The notes: generated by a model from the sequence alone, not told the origin. Shown: positions 1-8,869, numbered from the stretch's first letter. The stretch is 64,000 nucleotides of DNA from JAWKHR01 sp041394725 (GCA_041394725.1 JAWKHR010000008.1:62001-126000), one strand, 5' to 3'. Numbers and translations are program-made.

Positions 1-16
1 TGCAACTCGGCCGCGC

Positions 17-1141
17 GTGACGGCCGCCACGCCCGACGTCCCACCCAATCACGATTCTGAGATCGTGGCTCTCGCCCTGCTCCGGCCGGGCGGCGACACG
101 CGGCCCGCCAGGCTGCTGCGCGAGGCCGCCATCCTCCAGGCGCCAGCCGGAGAATGGCTCGACCGGCTGATCGAGGCGCTCGGCGTCCCGCCGGAGGATC
201 GGCCGGCTCGCCGGCGTGAGGCACGGCAGCGGGCTGAGGAAGCGATGAATCGGGCCCGCGCCCTCGGCCTGGGACTGGTGACCTGCCTCAGCGCGGACTA
301 TCCGCCCTGGCTCGCCCAGATTCCGGACCCGCCGCCCGCGCTCTGGCTCGCGGGTGACGCGGGCGCCCTTCGGCGAACGGCCGTGGCGATCGTGGGATCA
401 CGGGATGCCTCGCCGGCGGGTCTCGCGGCGTCTCGGCGTCTCGGCCGGGACCTCGCCCGCTCCGGCGTGGTGGTCGTCAGCGGCCTGGCCCGCGGGATCG
501 ACGCCGCGGCGCACGAAGGTTGCCTCGAGGGCGGGGGCGTGACGGTGGCGGTCCTGGGGGGCGGGCTGAATCGTTTGTACCCCCACGAGCATCACACCCT
601 GGCAGAGGCCATCCGTACACGGGGCGCCCTGGTCACCGAGCAGCCTCCCGACACGCCGCCGCTGCCGCTCCATTTTCCCCGCCGCAACCGCATCATCTCG
701 GGGCTGTCCCGCGCGGTGGTCGTCGTGGAAGCGGCCGAGCGGAGCGGTTCCCTGATTACGGCCAAGGCGGCGCTCGAGCAGGGCAGGGACGTGCTGGCGG
801 TTCCCGGGGGCATCGCCTCGGGTCGCCATCGGGGCTGCCACGCCCTCATAAAGGATGGTGCGAGACTGGTCGAGACTGTGAACGACGTTCTCGAGGAGAT
901 CGGCTGGGTCGGCCCAGCCACTTCAGCGGGAGCCGATTCAGGTAAGCTTCCTGTTATCAGTTATTTGCAGGAAGCGATGGCCGGCGAGGCGGTCTGCACG
1001 CTCGATGAACTGGTCGAGCGGGTGGCCCGGCCGGCCCCGGCGATCCTGGCCGAACTGGCCACGCTGGAACTGTCCGGACACGTCCGGCGGATCGGCGGCG
1101 GTCATTTTGTCTGGATCGACGGACCTGTTATGGATAGATAG
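17..1141 (+). CDS. dprA: DNA-processing protein DprA/Smf
   Basis: DprA binds incoming single-stranded DNA in the cytoplasm and loads RecA onto it during natural transformation. The 374-residue product has a variable N-terminal region, a Rossmann-like DprA core from about residue 90 to 295 with GSRDAS at 127-132 and SGLARGID at 155-162, then the conserved FPRRNRIISGLS stretch, and a C-terminal winged-helix-like domain from about 310 to the end. The GTG start overlaps a TGA (18-20) that could end an upstream gene, of which only about 20 bases are visible. topA follows after 14 bases, the order known from Firmicutes and several other phyla. Family assignment is firm; competence in this organism is not shown. 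Confidence 0.95.
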   Translation: MTAATPDVPPNHDSEIVALALLRPGGDTRPARLLREAAILQAPAGEWLDRLIEALGVPPEDRPARRREARQRAEEAMNRARALGLGLVTCLSADYPPWLAQIPDPPPALWLAGDAGALRRTAVAIVGSRDASPAGLAASRRLGRDLARSGVVVVSGLARGIDAAAHEGCLEGGGVTVAVLGGGLNRLYPHEHHTLAEAIRTRGALVTEQPPDTPPLPLHFPRRNRIISGLSRAVVVVEAAERSGSLITAKAALEQGRDVLAVPGGIASGRHRGCHALIKDGARLVETVNDVLEEIGWVGPATSAGADSGKLPVISYLQEAMAGEAVCTLDELVERVARPAPAILAELATLELSGHVRRIGGGHFVWIDGPVMDR

Positions 1142-1155
1142 AGCGAAGGGCATCT

Positions 1156-3621
1156 ATGGCAAAGGCACTGGTCGTGGTCGAATCGCCTGCCAAGGCGAAG
1201 ACCATCAACAAGTATCTCGGGCGCGATTTCAAGGTCATCGCGTCGATGGGGCACGTCCGCGACCTGCCGAAGAGCAAGCTGGGCGTCGACGTCGAGGCCG
1301 ATTTCGCGCCGGAATACGTCGTGCTGCCGGACCGCCAGAAGGTCATCAAGGAGCTGAAGGACGCCGCCAAGGTGGCCACGGACATCTACGTCGCGACCGA
1401 CCCGGACCGCGAGGGTGAGGCCATCGGCTGGCACCTGGCGGCCGAGCTCAGCGCCGCTGCCCGCAAGAAGGTGCGGCGGCTGATGTTCAACGAGATCACG
1501 AAGAAGGCCATCCTGGAGGCGATCAAGCACCCGGGCGAGATCGACCAGCGGATGGTGGACGCGCAGCAGGCGCGGCGCGTCCTGGACCGGCTGGTCGGCT
1601 ACAAGATCAGCCCGATCCTCTGGGACAAGGTCCGGCGCGGGCTGTCGGCCGGACGGGTCCAGTCGGTCGCGCTCAAGCTGATCTGCGATCGCGAGCGCGA
1701 AATCGAGGCGTTCGTCGCCGAGGAGTACTGGCACATCACCGCACGCCTCGTCGAGGCCGGGTCGGGCGACGCCGGCCAGGAGTTCGACGCGCGGCTGGCC
1801 CGCAAGGGCGATGCGGCCATCAAGGTCCGCAACGAGGCCGAGGCGAAGGCGATCCTCGACGACCTGTCGAAGGCGGACTTCGTCGTCTCGTCGGTCGCGA
1901 CGAAGGAGCGGAAGAAGCATGCCGCGCCGCCCTTCATCACGAGCAAGCTGCAGCAGGCGTCGCGCTTTCCGGTCAAGAAGACGATGATGATCGCGCAGCA
2001 GCTGTACGAGGGCATCCAGCTGCCGGGCGAGGAGGCGCCGATTGGCCTCATCACCTACATGCGAACCGACTCGGTGCGCGTGTCGGATCAGGCACTCGAC
2101 GAGGTGCGGGCGCATGTCCGCAGCCAGTTCGGCGACGCCTACGTGCCCGAGCAGGCGAATCGCTACAAGGTGAAGGCCTCCGCGCAGGACGCGCACGAGG
2201 CGATTCGGCCGACCTCGATGGTCTACACGCCGGAATCCGTGCGCGCCCACCTGACGCCGGACCAGTTCTATCTGTACCGGCTCGTGTGGAACCGGTTCGT
2301 GGCATCGCAGATGATGCCCGCGGTCTTCGACGACACGACCGTGGAAGTGACCGCCGCCGACTACCTGTTCCGCGCCAAGGGATCGGTGCCGAGATTCCCC
2401 GGCTGGCAGGCGGTCTACGGCCAGGCGAGCGAGGCGGACGAGATCGCGAGCACGGAGAAGCCGGCGGCCCCCGCGCAGGCCGGCGCGGCCGAGGCCGACG
2501 ACGAGCTGGTCGCCGGCACCCTGCCGGCGCTCGAGCGGGGGCAGGCCCTCGACGCGCGGACGATCACGCCGGAGCAGAAGTTCACGCAGCCGCCGCCCCG
2601 CTACAACGAGGGCTCGCTCGTGAAGGCGCTCGAGGAGAACGGCATCGGCCGGCCCAGCACCTACGCGTCGATCATCACGGTGCTGCAGGCCCGCGAGTAC
2701 GTGAACAAGATCGAGGGCCGGTTCCGGCCCACCGTGCTCGGCCGCCGGCTCGTGGACAAGCTCCTGCACCCGGTGTTCGACGATATCCTCGACATCGAGT
2801 ACACGGCGCGCATGGAGGACCAGCTCGACGCGATCGAAAAGGGCGACGCGGAGTACGCCGCCACGCTCGCGAGCTTCTACAAGAGCTTCGAGAAGGACCT
2901 CAAGCGGGCCGCGAAGGAGATGCCGAACTTCAAGGAAGGTCAGCCGACCGGCATCACCTGCGACAAGTGCGGCAAGGGCGAGATGGTCGAGAAGGCAGGC
3001 AAGTTCGGGATCTTCCTCGCCTGCAGCCGCTATCCCGACTGCGACAACACGAAGGAGATCGAGGCGCCCGAGGCGTCCACCGAGGAGCTCGAGGAGACCT
3101 GCGAGAACTGCGGCCGCCCGATGGTCGCCAAACGCGGGCGGTTCGGGCCGTTCCTCGCCTGCACCGGCTACCCGGAGTGCAAGACCACGCGGAAGATCAT
3201 CGCGACGAAGCAGGGCGTGGCCGCGGCCAAGCCGGATCAGGTGCTCGACGAGACCTGCCCGAACTGCGGCAAGAACCTGGTCGTCAAGCAGGGCCGGTTC
3301 GGCGAGTTCACGGCGTGCACGGGCTATCCGGAGTGCAAGTACGTCAAGCTCAAGGCCACCGGCGCCAAGTGTCCCAGAGACGAGGGCGACATCGTCGAGC
3401 GGAAATCGCGGCGCGGCAAGGTCTTCTACGGCTGCGCGAACTATCCGAAGTGCGATTTCACGGTCTGGAACAAGCCCGTGCTCGAGCCGTGCCCCAAGTG
3501 CGGATGGACGTTTCTCACCGAGAAGATCACCAAGCGTCACGGCCGCCAGCTCGTCTGCGCGAACGAGTCCTGCGACTACGTCCGCAGCGAGGAACTCGAG
3601 GAAGCGACGACAGGCGCCTGA
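1156..3621 (+). CDS. topA: DNA topoisomerase I (type IA)
   Basis: Relaxes negative supercoils through a 5'-phosphotyrosine intermediate. The 821-residue product starts with a Toprim domain (VVVESPAKAKT near residue 6, DPDREGEA near residue 80). The catalytic tyrosine is Tyr301 in LITYMRTDS. The C-terminal third, from Cys602, carries five zinc-ribbon-like modules. The fourth opens with CPRD instead of CxxC, so that module lacks one ligand pair; CPKD-type variants are common in this family and I do not read it as damage. It lies between dprA and trmFO on the same strand. ATG start. Confidence 0.97.
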   Translation: MAKALVVVESPAKAKTINKYLGRDFKVIASMGHVRDLPKSKLGVDVEADFAPEYVVLPDRQKVIKELKDAAKVATDIYVATDPDREGEAIGWHLAAELSAAARKKVRRLMFNEITKKAILEAIKHPGEIDQRMVDAQQARRVLDRLVGYKISPILWDKVRRGLSAGRVQSVALKLICDREREIEAFVAEEYWHITARLVEAGSGDAGQEFDARLARKGDAAIKVRNEAEAKAILDDLSKADFVVSSVATKERKKHAAPPFITSKLQQASRFPVKKTMMIAQQLYEGIQLPGEEAPIGLITYMRTDSVRVSDQALDEVRAHVRSQFGDAYVPEQANRYKVKASAQDAHEAIRPTSMVYTPESVRAHLTPDQFYLYRLVWNRFVASQMMPAVFDDTTVEVTAADYLFRAKGSVPRFPGWQAVYGQASEADEIASTEKPAAPAQAGAAEADDELVAGTLPALERGQALDARTITPEQKFTQPPPRYNEGSLVKALEENGIGRPSTYASIITVLQAREYVNKIEGRFRPTVLGRRLVDKLLHPVFDDILDIEYTARMEDQLDAIEKGDAEYAATLASFYKSFEKDLKRAAKEMPNFKEGQPTGITCDKCGKGEMVEKAGKFGIFLACSRYPDCDNTKEIEAPEASTEELEETCENCGRPMVAKRGRFGPFLACTGYPECKTTRKIIATKQGVAAAKPDQVLDETCPNCGKNLVVKQGRFGEFTACTGYPECKYVKLKATGAKCPRDEGDIVERKSRRGKVFYGCANYPKCDFTVWNKPVLEPCPKCGWTFLTEKITKRHGRQLVCANESCDYVRSEELEEATTGA

Positions 3622-3741
3622 GGACCGGGCACCGGGCAGTGGGCGTCAGGCATTGGGCACTGGGGGGCTCCGCCGCCGGACGCCGGACGCCGAACGCCGG
3701 GAGCTGAAGGCCGAACGCCTGGAGCCGGGTATGATCCGGTG
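3622..3741 (+). repeat. Low-complexity GC-rich intergenic tract
   Basis: The gap between topA and trmFO is filled by degenerate reiterations of short words such as CCGGGCA, GGGCACTGG and GCCGGACGCC. No ORF or RNA gene is apparent. Similar vocabulary recurs inside trmFO at about 4297-4416. The tract ends in a TATGAT hexamer directly before the trmFO start. It resembles a decayed minisatellite; function unknown. Confidence 0.6.
3730..3735 (+). promoter_or_regulatory. Candidate -10 hexamer for leaderless trmFO mRNA
   Basis: TATGAT matches the sigma70 -10 consensus at five of six bases and ends six bases before ATG 3742. Transcription would then start at or next to the start codon. No Shine-Dalgarno sequence or clear -35 box is present. 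Inference from sequence only. Confidence 0.4.
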
Positions 3742-5175
3742 ATGATACGCATCGTCGGTGGCGGCCTGGCGGGGTGTGAGGCGGCCTGGCAGGCGGCGTC
3801 GCGCGGCGTGCCGGTGACGCTGCACGAAATGCGGCCACTGCGGCCCACCGCCGTGCACCAGACGGACCGGCTGGCCGAGCTGGTCTGCTCGAATTCCTTC
3901 CGCGGCGACAAGCTGGACAACGCGGTGGGACTCCTCAAGGAAGAGATGCGGCGGCTCGGCTCGCTCGTGATGCGGGTGGCCGACGGCGTGCGCGTACCGG
4001 CCGGCGCGGCGCTCGCCGTCGATCGCCAGGCGTTTGCCGAGCGCATGACCCGCGCGATCGAGTCGCAGCCGCTGATCCGGATCGAGCGCGGCGAGGTGCC
4101 GGGGATTCCCGCCGGTTCGTCCCGGGCACCGGTGATCATCGCCACGGGCCCGCTGACGTCGGACGCGCTCTCGGCCGACATCGCGGCGTTCGTCGGCCGC
4201 GATCACCTGGCCTTCTTCGACGCGATCAGCCCGATCGTCCTCGCCGAGTCGATCGACATGACGCGCGTCTTCCGGCAGTCGCGCTGGGATCGGAGCCTGC
4301 GCGGGGCGGGCCCGGATGTTGGTGCCGGGCGTGGCGCCGAGGCCGGCCCGGAGGCGGGCGGCACGCCGGGCGCCGCGGCCGTCCCGCGGGACCCGGGCAC
4401 GCCGGACGCCGGGGAAGGCGACTACCTGAACTGTCCGTTCACCGAGGCGGAGTACCGGGCGTTCCACGACGCCGTCGTGGCGGCGGAGAAGGCGGCGGTG
4501 CACGACTTCGACCGCACGCCGTTCTTCGAGGGGTGCCTGCCCATCGAGGTGATGGCGCATCGCGGCGTGGACACGCTGCGATTCGGGCCGATGAAGCCGG
4601 CCGGCCTTCGTGATCCCCGGACGGGCCGGCGGCCGTACGCGGTCGTCCAGCTCCGACAGGACACGCTGGCCGGCGATCACTTCAGCCTCGTCGGCTTCCA
4701 GACGCAGATCAAGTGGGGCGAGCAGGCGCGGGTGCTGCGGATGATCCCCGGGCTCGAGCGCGCGGAGTTCGTGCGGTTCGGGATGATTCACCGCAACACG
4801 TACATCAACGCCCCGACGATCCTGGCGCCGACGTGGCAGACGCGGCCGCGTCCGGACCTGTTCTTCGCGGGCCAGGTGTCCGGCGTCGAGGGCTACGTGG
4901 AGTCGGCGGCCTCGGGGCTCATTGCCGGCCGCAACGCGGCGCGCCTCGTGCTCGGGCTGCCGCCGGTCGCGCCGCCGCGGACGACGGCGATCGGCGCGCT
5001 CGGGCACTACATCACGCACGCCGATCCGCGGCACTACCAGCCGACGAACATCACGTTCGGCATCATCGAGCCGCTGCCGTCGCCGCCGCGCGGCCGCCCC
5101 GAACGCGCGCGGGCGACGAGCGAGCGGGCGCTGGCCGACCTCGAGGCCTGGGCGGCCGACGAGGTGCCCGCGTGA
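3742..5175 (+). CDS. trmFO: Methylenetetrahydrofolate-tRNA-(uracil-5-)-methyltransferase TrmFO
   Basis: Flavoenzyme that makes ribothymidine at tRNA position 54 using methylenetetrahydrofolate as carbon donor. An N-terminal FAD-binding glycine motif (VGGGLAGCEAAW) begins at about residue 5. ELVCSNSFRGDKLDNAVGLL, GDYLNCPFTEAEY and the C-terminal GQVSGVEGYVESAASGL are family signatures. I chose ATG 3742; an in-frame GTG sits just before it at 3739. About 40 Gly/Ala/Pro-rich residues (roughly 186-225) interrupt the loop just before GDYLNCP, where family members are usually short. Located between topA and xerC. Confidence 0.95.
   Translation: MIRIVGGGLAGCEAAWQAASRGVPVTLHEMRPLRPTAVHQTDRLAELVCSNSFRGDKLDNAVGLLKEEMRRLGSLVMRVADGVRVPAGAALAVDRQAFAERMTRAIESQPLIRIERGEVPGIPAGSSRAPVIIATGPLTSDALSADIAAFVGRDHLAFFDAISPIVLAESIDMTRVFRQSRWDRSLRGAGPDVGAGRGAEAGPEAGGTPGAAAVPRDPGTPDAGEGDYLNCPFTEAEYRAFHDAVVAAEKAAVHDFDRTPFFEGCLPIEVMAHRGVDTLRFGPMKPAGLRDPRTGRRPYAVVQLRQDTLAGDHFSLVGFQTQIKWGEQARVLRMIPGLERAEFVRFGMIHRNTYINAPTILAPTWQTRPRPDLFFAGQVSGVEGYVESAASGLIAGRNAARLVLGLPPVAPPRTTAIGALGHYITHADPRHYQPTNITFGIIEPLPSPPRGRPERARATSERALADLEAWAADEVPA
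4297..4416 (+). repeat. In-frame low-complexity insertion within trmFO
   Basis: About 120 bases rich in GCC/GGC/CCG words encode a Gly/Ala/Pro/Asp-rich stretch inside the otherwise conserved TrmFO fold. It shares ACGCCGGACGCCGG-like wording with the tract upstream of the gene. It keeps the reading frame and contains no stop codon. Confidence 0.6.
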
Positions 5176-5212
5176 GCGCCCGGGTCGCGGCCGACGAGGT
5201 GTCCGCGTGAGC
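5152..5212 (+). repeat. 35-bp tandem duplication at the trmFO-xerC junction
   Basis: Positions 5152-5177 and 5187-5212 are 26-base copies differing at one position, with a 35-bp period. Each copy contains the GCGTGAGC word in which a TGA overlaps a GTG. The first TGA ends trmFO and the second GTG starts xerC. Confidence 0.85.
5172..5210 (+). other. Bridging mini-ORF, 12 codons (trmFO to xerC)
   Basis: GTG 5172 overlaps the trmFO stop (GTGA). Reading on gives VSARVAADEVSA and ends at TGA 5208-5210, which overlaps the xerC start GTG 5207. It is out of frame with xerC. It may carry ribosomes from one gene to the next by termination and reinitiation. Confidence 0.4.
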
Positions 5213-6211
5213 CGTCGCGGCGCGACGCCGGATCCCGGCCTGCGCGACGGGGTGCGCGAGTTCGTCGAGTTCCTGCGCCTCAACCGGAACGCCTCGGCGC
5301 ACACCGTGCGCGCCTACGACACCGACCTGCGGCTGCTCGTCGAGTCGATCGCGGCCACGTCCGGCCGGCGTCCGAGCGAGCTGCCGATCGAGGCGTTCGA
5401 CGCCGACGCGGTGCGCGACTTCCTCGCCGACCTGCATGCGCGCGGCCAGCGCCGGTCATCCTCGGCGCGACGACTCGCGGCCGTCCGCGCGTTCGCGCGC
5501 TACCTGGTGCGCGAGGGCCGGCTTGCCGAGGACCCGACCGTGCTCGTCGGCGCGCCGCGGCGCGAGAAGACGCTGCCGGCGCATCTTGGCGGCGCGGAGA
5601 TGGACCGCCTGCTGCGCACCGCGGACGTCGAAACGGTGGCCGGCCGGCGCGACCAGGCGATCCTGGAGCTGTTCTACGCGTCGGGGCTGCGGTTGAGCGA
5701 GCTGGTCGGGCTCGACCTCGAGGACGTGAACCTGCCGGGCCGGGTCGTCCGCGTGCTGGGCAAGGGGCGCAAGGAGCGGCTCGTGCCGTTCAACACGTCG
5801 ACCGCCGGGGCGCTCCGGGCGATGCTCGCCGATCCCCGCCCGGCCGCGCCGGTGTCGTCACGCGGCGGTCGGCACGGCCGCCGGCGGACGCCGCTGTTCC
5901 TGAATCTGCGGGGCGCGCGCCTGACGACCCGAAGCGTCGATCGCCTGGTGCGGCGGCACGCGCGCGCGGCGGGGATCCCGTCCGGTGTCAGTCCGCATGC
6001 GCTGCGGCACACGTTCGCCACGCACCTGTTGCAGGCTGGCGCGGACCTGCGTGCCATCCAGGAGCTGCTCGGCCACGCGCAGCTCGGCACGACGCAGCGC
6101 TACACGCATCTCGACCTGGGCCGGCTGCAGGAGGTGTACAGAAAGGCCCACCCGCGTGCCCGGGGGCACGCGAGTGGGAAGGTGGTGGAGGGATTGATGG
6201 AGAGGGATTAG
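5207..6211 (+). CDS. xerC: Tyrosine recombinase XerC
   Basis: Chromosome dimer resolution recombinase. The product has 334 residues, slightly longer than the usual 295-305. It has an N-terminal SAM-like core-binding domain (about 15-100) and a C-terminal catalytic domain. All catalytic residues are visible: Arg162 (SGLRLSEL), Lys186 (GKGRKERLVP), His264 and Arg267 (SPHALRHTFATH), His290 (LLGHAQLGTTQRY) and nucleophile Tyr299. The GTG start was chosen because it overlaps the end of the bridging mini-ORF; reading frames further upstream lie inside trmFO. The 3' end overlaps the convergent sigma54 regulator by four bases. Confidence 0.92.
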   Translation: MSRRGATPDPGLRDGVREFVEFLRLNRNASAHTVRAYDTDLRLLVESIAATSGRRPSELPIEAFDADAVRDFLADLHARGQRRSSSARRLAAVRAFARYLVREGRLAEDPTVLVGAPRREKTLPAHLGGAEMDRLLRTADVETVAGRRDQAILELFYASGLRLSELVGLDLEDVNLPGRVVRVLGKGRKERLVPFNTSTAGALRAMLADPRPAAPVSSRGGRHGRRRTPLFLNLRGARLTTRSVDRLVRRHARAAGIPSGVSPHALRHTFATHLLQAGADLRAIQELLGHAQLGTTQRYTHLDLGRLQEVYRKAHPRARGHASGKVVEGLMERD

Positions 6212-7614
6212 GACGTGGTCATCGGTTCCGCCATCACCCTGCGGCTGCGCGGAATTTCGATGTTCAGGATCTTGATCTTGTAGTTCATGACGCGCGGGCT
6301 GATGCCGAGCAGCTCCGCCGCGTCCTTCTGCACCCAGTTGGACATCTTGAGTGCCTCGATCACGGCCTGCCGCTCGATCTCCTCGAGCGGGATGCCGGTC
6401 GGCGGGATCTTCACCACCGACTGGCGCTCGCCGTTGGCCGACGGGGCCGCCTGGTCGCCGATCTGCAGGTCGCCGACGCCGATCGTCGGGGTCTCGGCGA
6501 GCAGCACCGCGCGCTCGATGACGTTCTCCAGTTCGCGGATGTTGCCGGGCCAGTTGTGGCGCATCAGCACCTTCTGCGCCTCGGGGTGGATGCCCTCGAC
6601 CTTCTTCTTGAGCTCGCTCGAGAAGCGCCGCACGAAGAACTCGGCCAGCGCCCCGATGTCGTCCTTGCGCTCGCGCAGCGGCGGCATGTCCACCGAGACG
6701 ACGTTCAGGCGGTAGTAGAGGTCCTCGCGGAACCGGCCCTCCTGTACCATCTGGCTCAGGTTGCGGTTGGTCGCGGCGATGACGCGGACGTCCACGTGCA
6801 GCGTGCGGGTGCCGCCGAGCCGCTCGAACTCCTGTTCCTGGAGCACGCGGAGGATCTTGGCCTGCGTGCTCTGGCTCATGTCGCCGACCTCGTCGAGGAA
6901 CAGCGTGCCGCCGTCGGCCTGCTCGAACCGGCCGATGCGCTGCTTGTCGGCGCTCGTGAAGGCGCCCTTCTCGTGGCCGAAGAGCTCCGACTCCAGCAGG
7001 TTCTCCTGCAGCGCGGCGCAGTTGACCCGGACGAACGCGCGGTTCACGCGGGGCGAGTTGTGGTGGATGGCGCCGGCGATGAGCTCCTTGCCCGTGCCCG
7101 TTTCGCCGCGGATGAGCACGGTCGAGTTCGCCCGCGCCACCTTCTTGACGATTGTCAGCACCTGGTTCAGCGCGCCGCTCGCGCCCACGATCCGGTCGAA
7201 GTCGTAGAGGTCCTGCTGCTCCGTACGGAGGTAGTCCACCTGGTGCTTCAGGTGCCGGAGCTCGATCGCCTTCTCGATCTTCAGCTCCATCTCCTCGATC
7301 TCGAACGGCTTCTGGACGAAGTCGAACGCGCCGATCTTCATCGCCTCGACGGCGGTGTGGATCGACCCGAAGGCCGTCATCAGGATGACCGCGGCGCTCG
7401 GCTGGATCGACCGGGTCGTCCGGAGCACGTCCATGCCGTCGGCGCCGCCCATGCGCAGGTCGGTCAGCACGACGTCGAACTGGCTGTCCTGCAGCCGTTC
7501 GATCGCCACGGTGCCGTTCGGCGCCTCCTCGACGTCGTGTCCGGCGTTGGTGAGCGCGCGGACGAGGCCCTTGCGCAGCGAGTCGTGGTCGTCAACAACG
7601 AGAATGCGGCCCAT
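6208..7614 (-). CDS. Sigma54-dependent response regulator, NtrC family
   Basis: Activator that couples phosphorylation of a receiver domain to opening of sigma54 promoters. The 468 residues comprise a receiver (1-120, phosphoacceptor Asp52, Lys103), an AAA+ domain (about 141-375, Walker A GETGTGKE 170-177, Walker B FLDE 239-242) and a Fis-type helix-turn-helix at about 425-460. The sigma54-contact loop reads GAFTSA (217-222) instead of GAFTGA. It lies directly downstream of its likely histidine kinase; the two overlap by one base (TAATG). Target genes are unknown. Confidence 0.93.
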   Translation of the reverse strand: MGRILVVDDHDSLRKGLVRALTNAGHDVEEAPNGTVAIERLQDSQFDVVLTDLRMGGADGMDVLRTTRSIQPSAAVILMTAFGSIHTAVEAMKIGAFDFVQKPFEIEEMELKIEKAIELRHLKHQVDYLRTEQQDLYDFDRIVGASGALNQVLTIVKKVARANSTVLIRGETGTGKELIAGAIHHNSPRVNRAFVRVNCAALQENLLESELFGHEKGAFTSADKQRIGRFEQADGGTLFLDEVGDMSQSTQAKILRVLQEQEFERLGGTRTLHVDVRVIAATNRNLSQMVQEGRFREDLYYRLNVVSVDMPPLRERKDDIGALAEFFVRRFSSELKKKVEGIHPEAQKVLMRHNWPGNIRELENVIERAVLLAETPTIGVGDLQIGDQAAPSANGERQSVVKIPPTGIPLEEIERQAVIEALKMSNWVQKDAAELLGISPRVMNYKIKILNIEIPRSRRVMAEPMTTS

Positions 7615-8834
7615 TACGGTCTCTCCATGCTCCTGGCGGACGGCACCACGGGCAGCGTGACCCGGAAGGTCGCGCCGCGCCCCGGCGCCGAAACGGCGTC
7701 AATCCTGCCTTCGTGCGCGTCGATCACCTTGCGCACGATGGCGAGCCCCAGCCCCGTGCCCTGCGGCTTGGTCGTGAAGAACGGGCTGAAGATGCGTTCG
7801 AGGTCCTCGGCCGAGATGCCCGGCCCGTTGTCCCGGACCTCGACCACCACCTGCGGCGGGTCGGGATCCGCGGCCGGCGCCAGCGACTCGTCCACCGGCA
7901 CCAGGCTCCCCCGAATCTCGATGTGGCCCTCGCCGCCGAGCGCCTCGAAGCCGTTCGCCAGCAGGTTCGAGAACAGCTGGCGCAGCTGGTGCGAGTCGGC
8001 GAGCAGGTCCGGCACGTCGGCGTCGAGCGTCGTCGCGATCGTGACCGCGCCGCGCCGGCGCTTGCCCTCGGCCAGCGTGATCGCGTCCTTGATGGTCTCC
8101 TCGAGCGACACGCGCTCGACCTGCAGCTGGATCGGCCGGACGAACTCCAGGACCTCGACGACGATCGCGTTCGCCATCTTGGCTTCCTTGATGATGTCGT
8201 CGAGCGTCTCGAGCGCCTCGGTCTGGTCGCTCAGCTGCCGCTTCATCACGCCCGCCATCACCTCGATGCTGGCGAGCGGGTTCTTGACCTCGTGCGCGAT
8301 GGCGGCCGCCATCTCGCCGAGCGCCATCAGGCGGTCGCGCAGCCGCTCGCGCTCCTCCATCTGCTCGACCCGCGTGAGGTCCTTGAAGAACAGGGTCGCG
8401 CCGATGATGCTGTCGTCGTCGTCGTGGATGTGGGAGAGCGTGTAGCCGATCGCGCGGCCCGTCTTGCGCAGGCGCATCTCGGCGCGGTTCGGCAGGTCGT
8501 CGCTGTCGAAGGCCTCCTGCAGCACCCGGCAGACGTCCGGGTAGTCCTGGAGGACCTCCACGAAGGGCCGGCCCAGGTCGCCCGCATGGGTCGCCAGCCC
8601 GAGCACCCGGTAGGCCATGTCGTTCATGGCCGCGATGCGGCCGTCGCGGTAGATCGAGAGGACGCCGGTGCGCAGGTTGAGCACCAGCTGCCGGAAGAAC
8701 CGGTCGTCCTGCGTGCCGGCCTGCGCCCCGCGCGCGGGGGGCGGAAGCTCGGCCGCCGCCACGCCAGACGTCATGCGAGCCGTGCGAGCCGTCCCTGAAC
8801 GCGCCATTCCCATCTCCACACCACCAGCCGCCAT
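7614..8834 (-). CDS. PAS-domain sensor histidine kinase, NtrB-like
   Basis: Likely partner of the adjacent sigma54 regulator. No transmembrane segment is apparent, so it is probably a cytoplasmic sensor. An N-terminal PAS-like domain (about residues 45-155) precedes a dimerisation helix with phosphoacceptor His181 in AAIAHEVKNPLAS. A HATPase domain follows, with N-box LFSNLLANGFEAL and G-boxes DNGPGIS and GTGLGLAIV. Start uncertain: ATG 8834 was chosen, with an upstream TTG at 8846 and an internal ATG at 8807 preceded by a purine-rich GGAG. The ligand is unknown. Confidence 0.85.
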   Translation of the reverse strand: MAAGGVEMGMARSGTARTARMTSGVAAAELPPPARGAQAGTQDDRFFRQLVLNLRTGVLSIYRDGRIAAMNDMAYRVLGLATHAGDLGRPFVEVLQDYPDVCRVLQEAFDSDDLPNRAEMRLRKTGRAIGYTLSHIHDDDDSIIGATLFFKDLTRVEQMEERERLRDRLMALGEMAAAIAHEVKNPLASIEVMAGVMKRQLSDQTEALETLDDIIKEAKMANAIVVEVLEFVRPIQLQVERVSLEETIKDAITLAEGKRRRGAVTIATTLDADVPDLLADSHQLRQLFSNLLANGFEALGGEGHIEIRGSLVPVDESLAPAADPDPPQVVVEVRDNGPGISAEDLERIFSPFFTTKPQGTGLGLAIVRKVIDAHEGRIDAVSAPGRGATFRVTLPVVPSARSMERP

Positions 8835-8869
8835 GAACGAAGGCAAGGCCTGTACCCACTCTGGAAACC

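Noticed and set aside
1..20. 3' end of an upstream gene ending QLGRA
   Set aside because: Only five codons and a TGA are visible, too little to support a feature.
3361..3480. Fourth TopA zinc module lacking a Cys pair as evidence of damage
   Set aside because: CPxD in this position is common in TopA homologues and the gene is otherwise intact.
1102..3540. 812-codon open frame on the minus strand opposite topA
   Set aside because: High GC leaves few stop codons on the antisense strand. The plus strand encodes a complete TopA with all motifs and the antisense translation has no recognisable domain.
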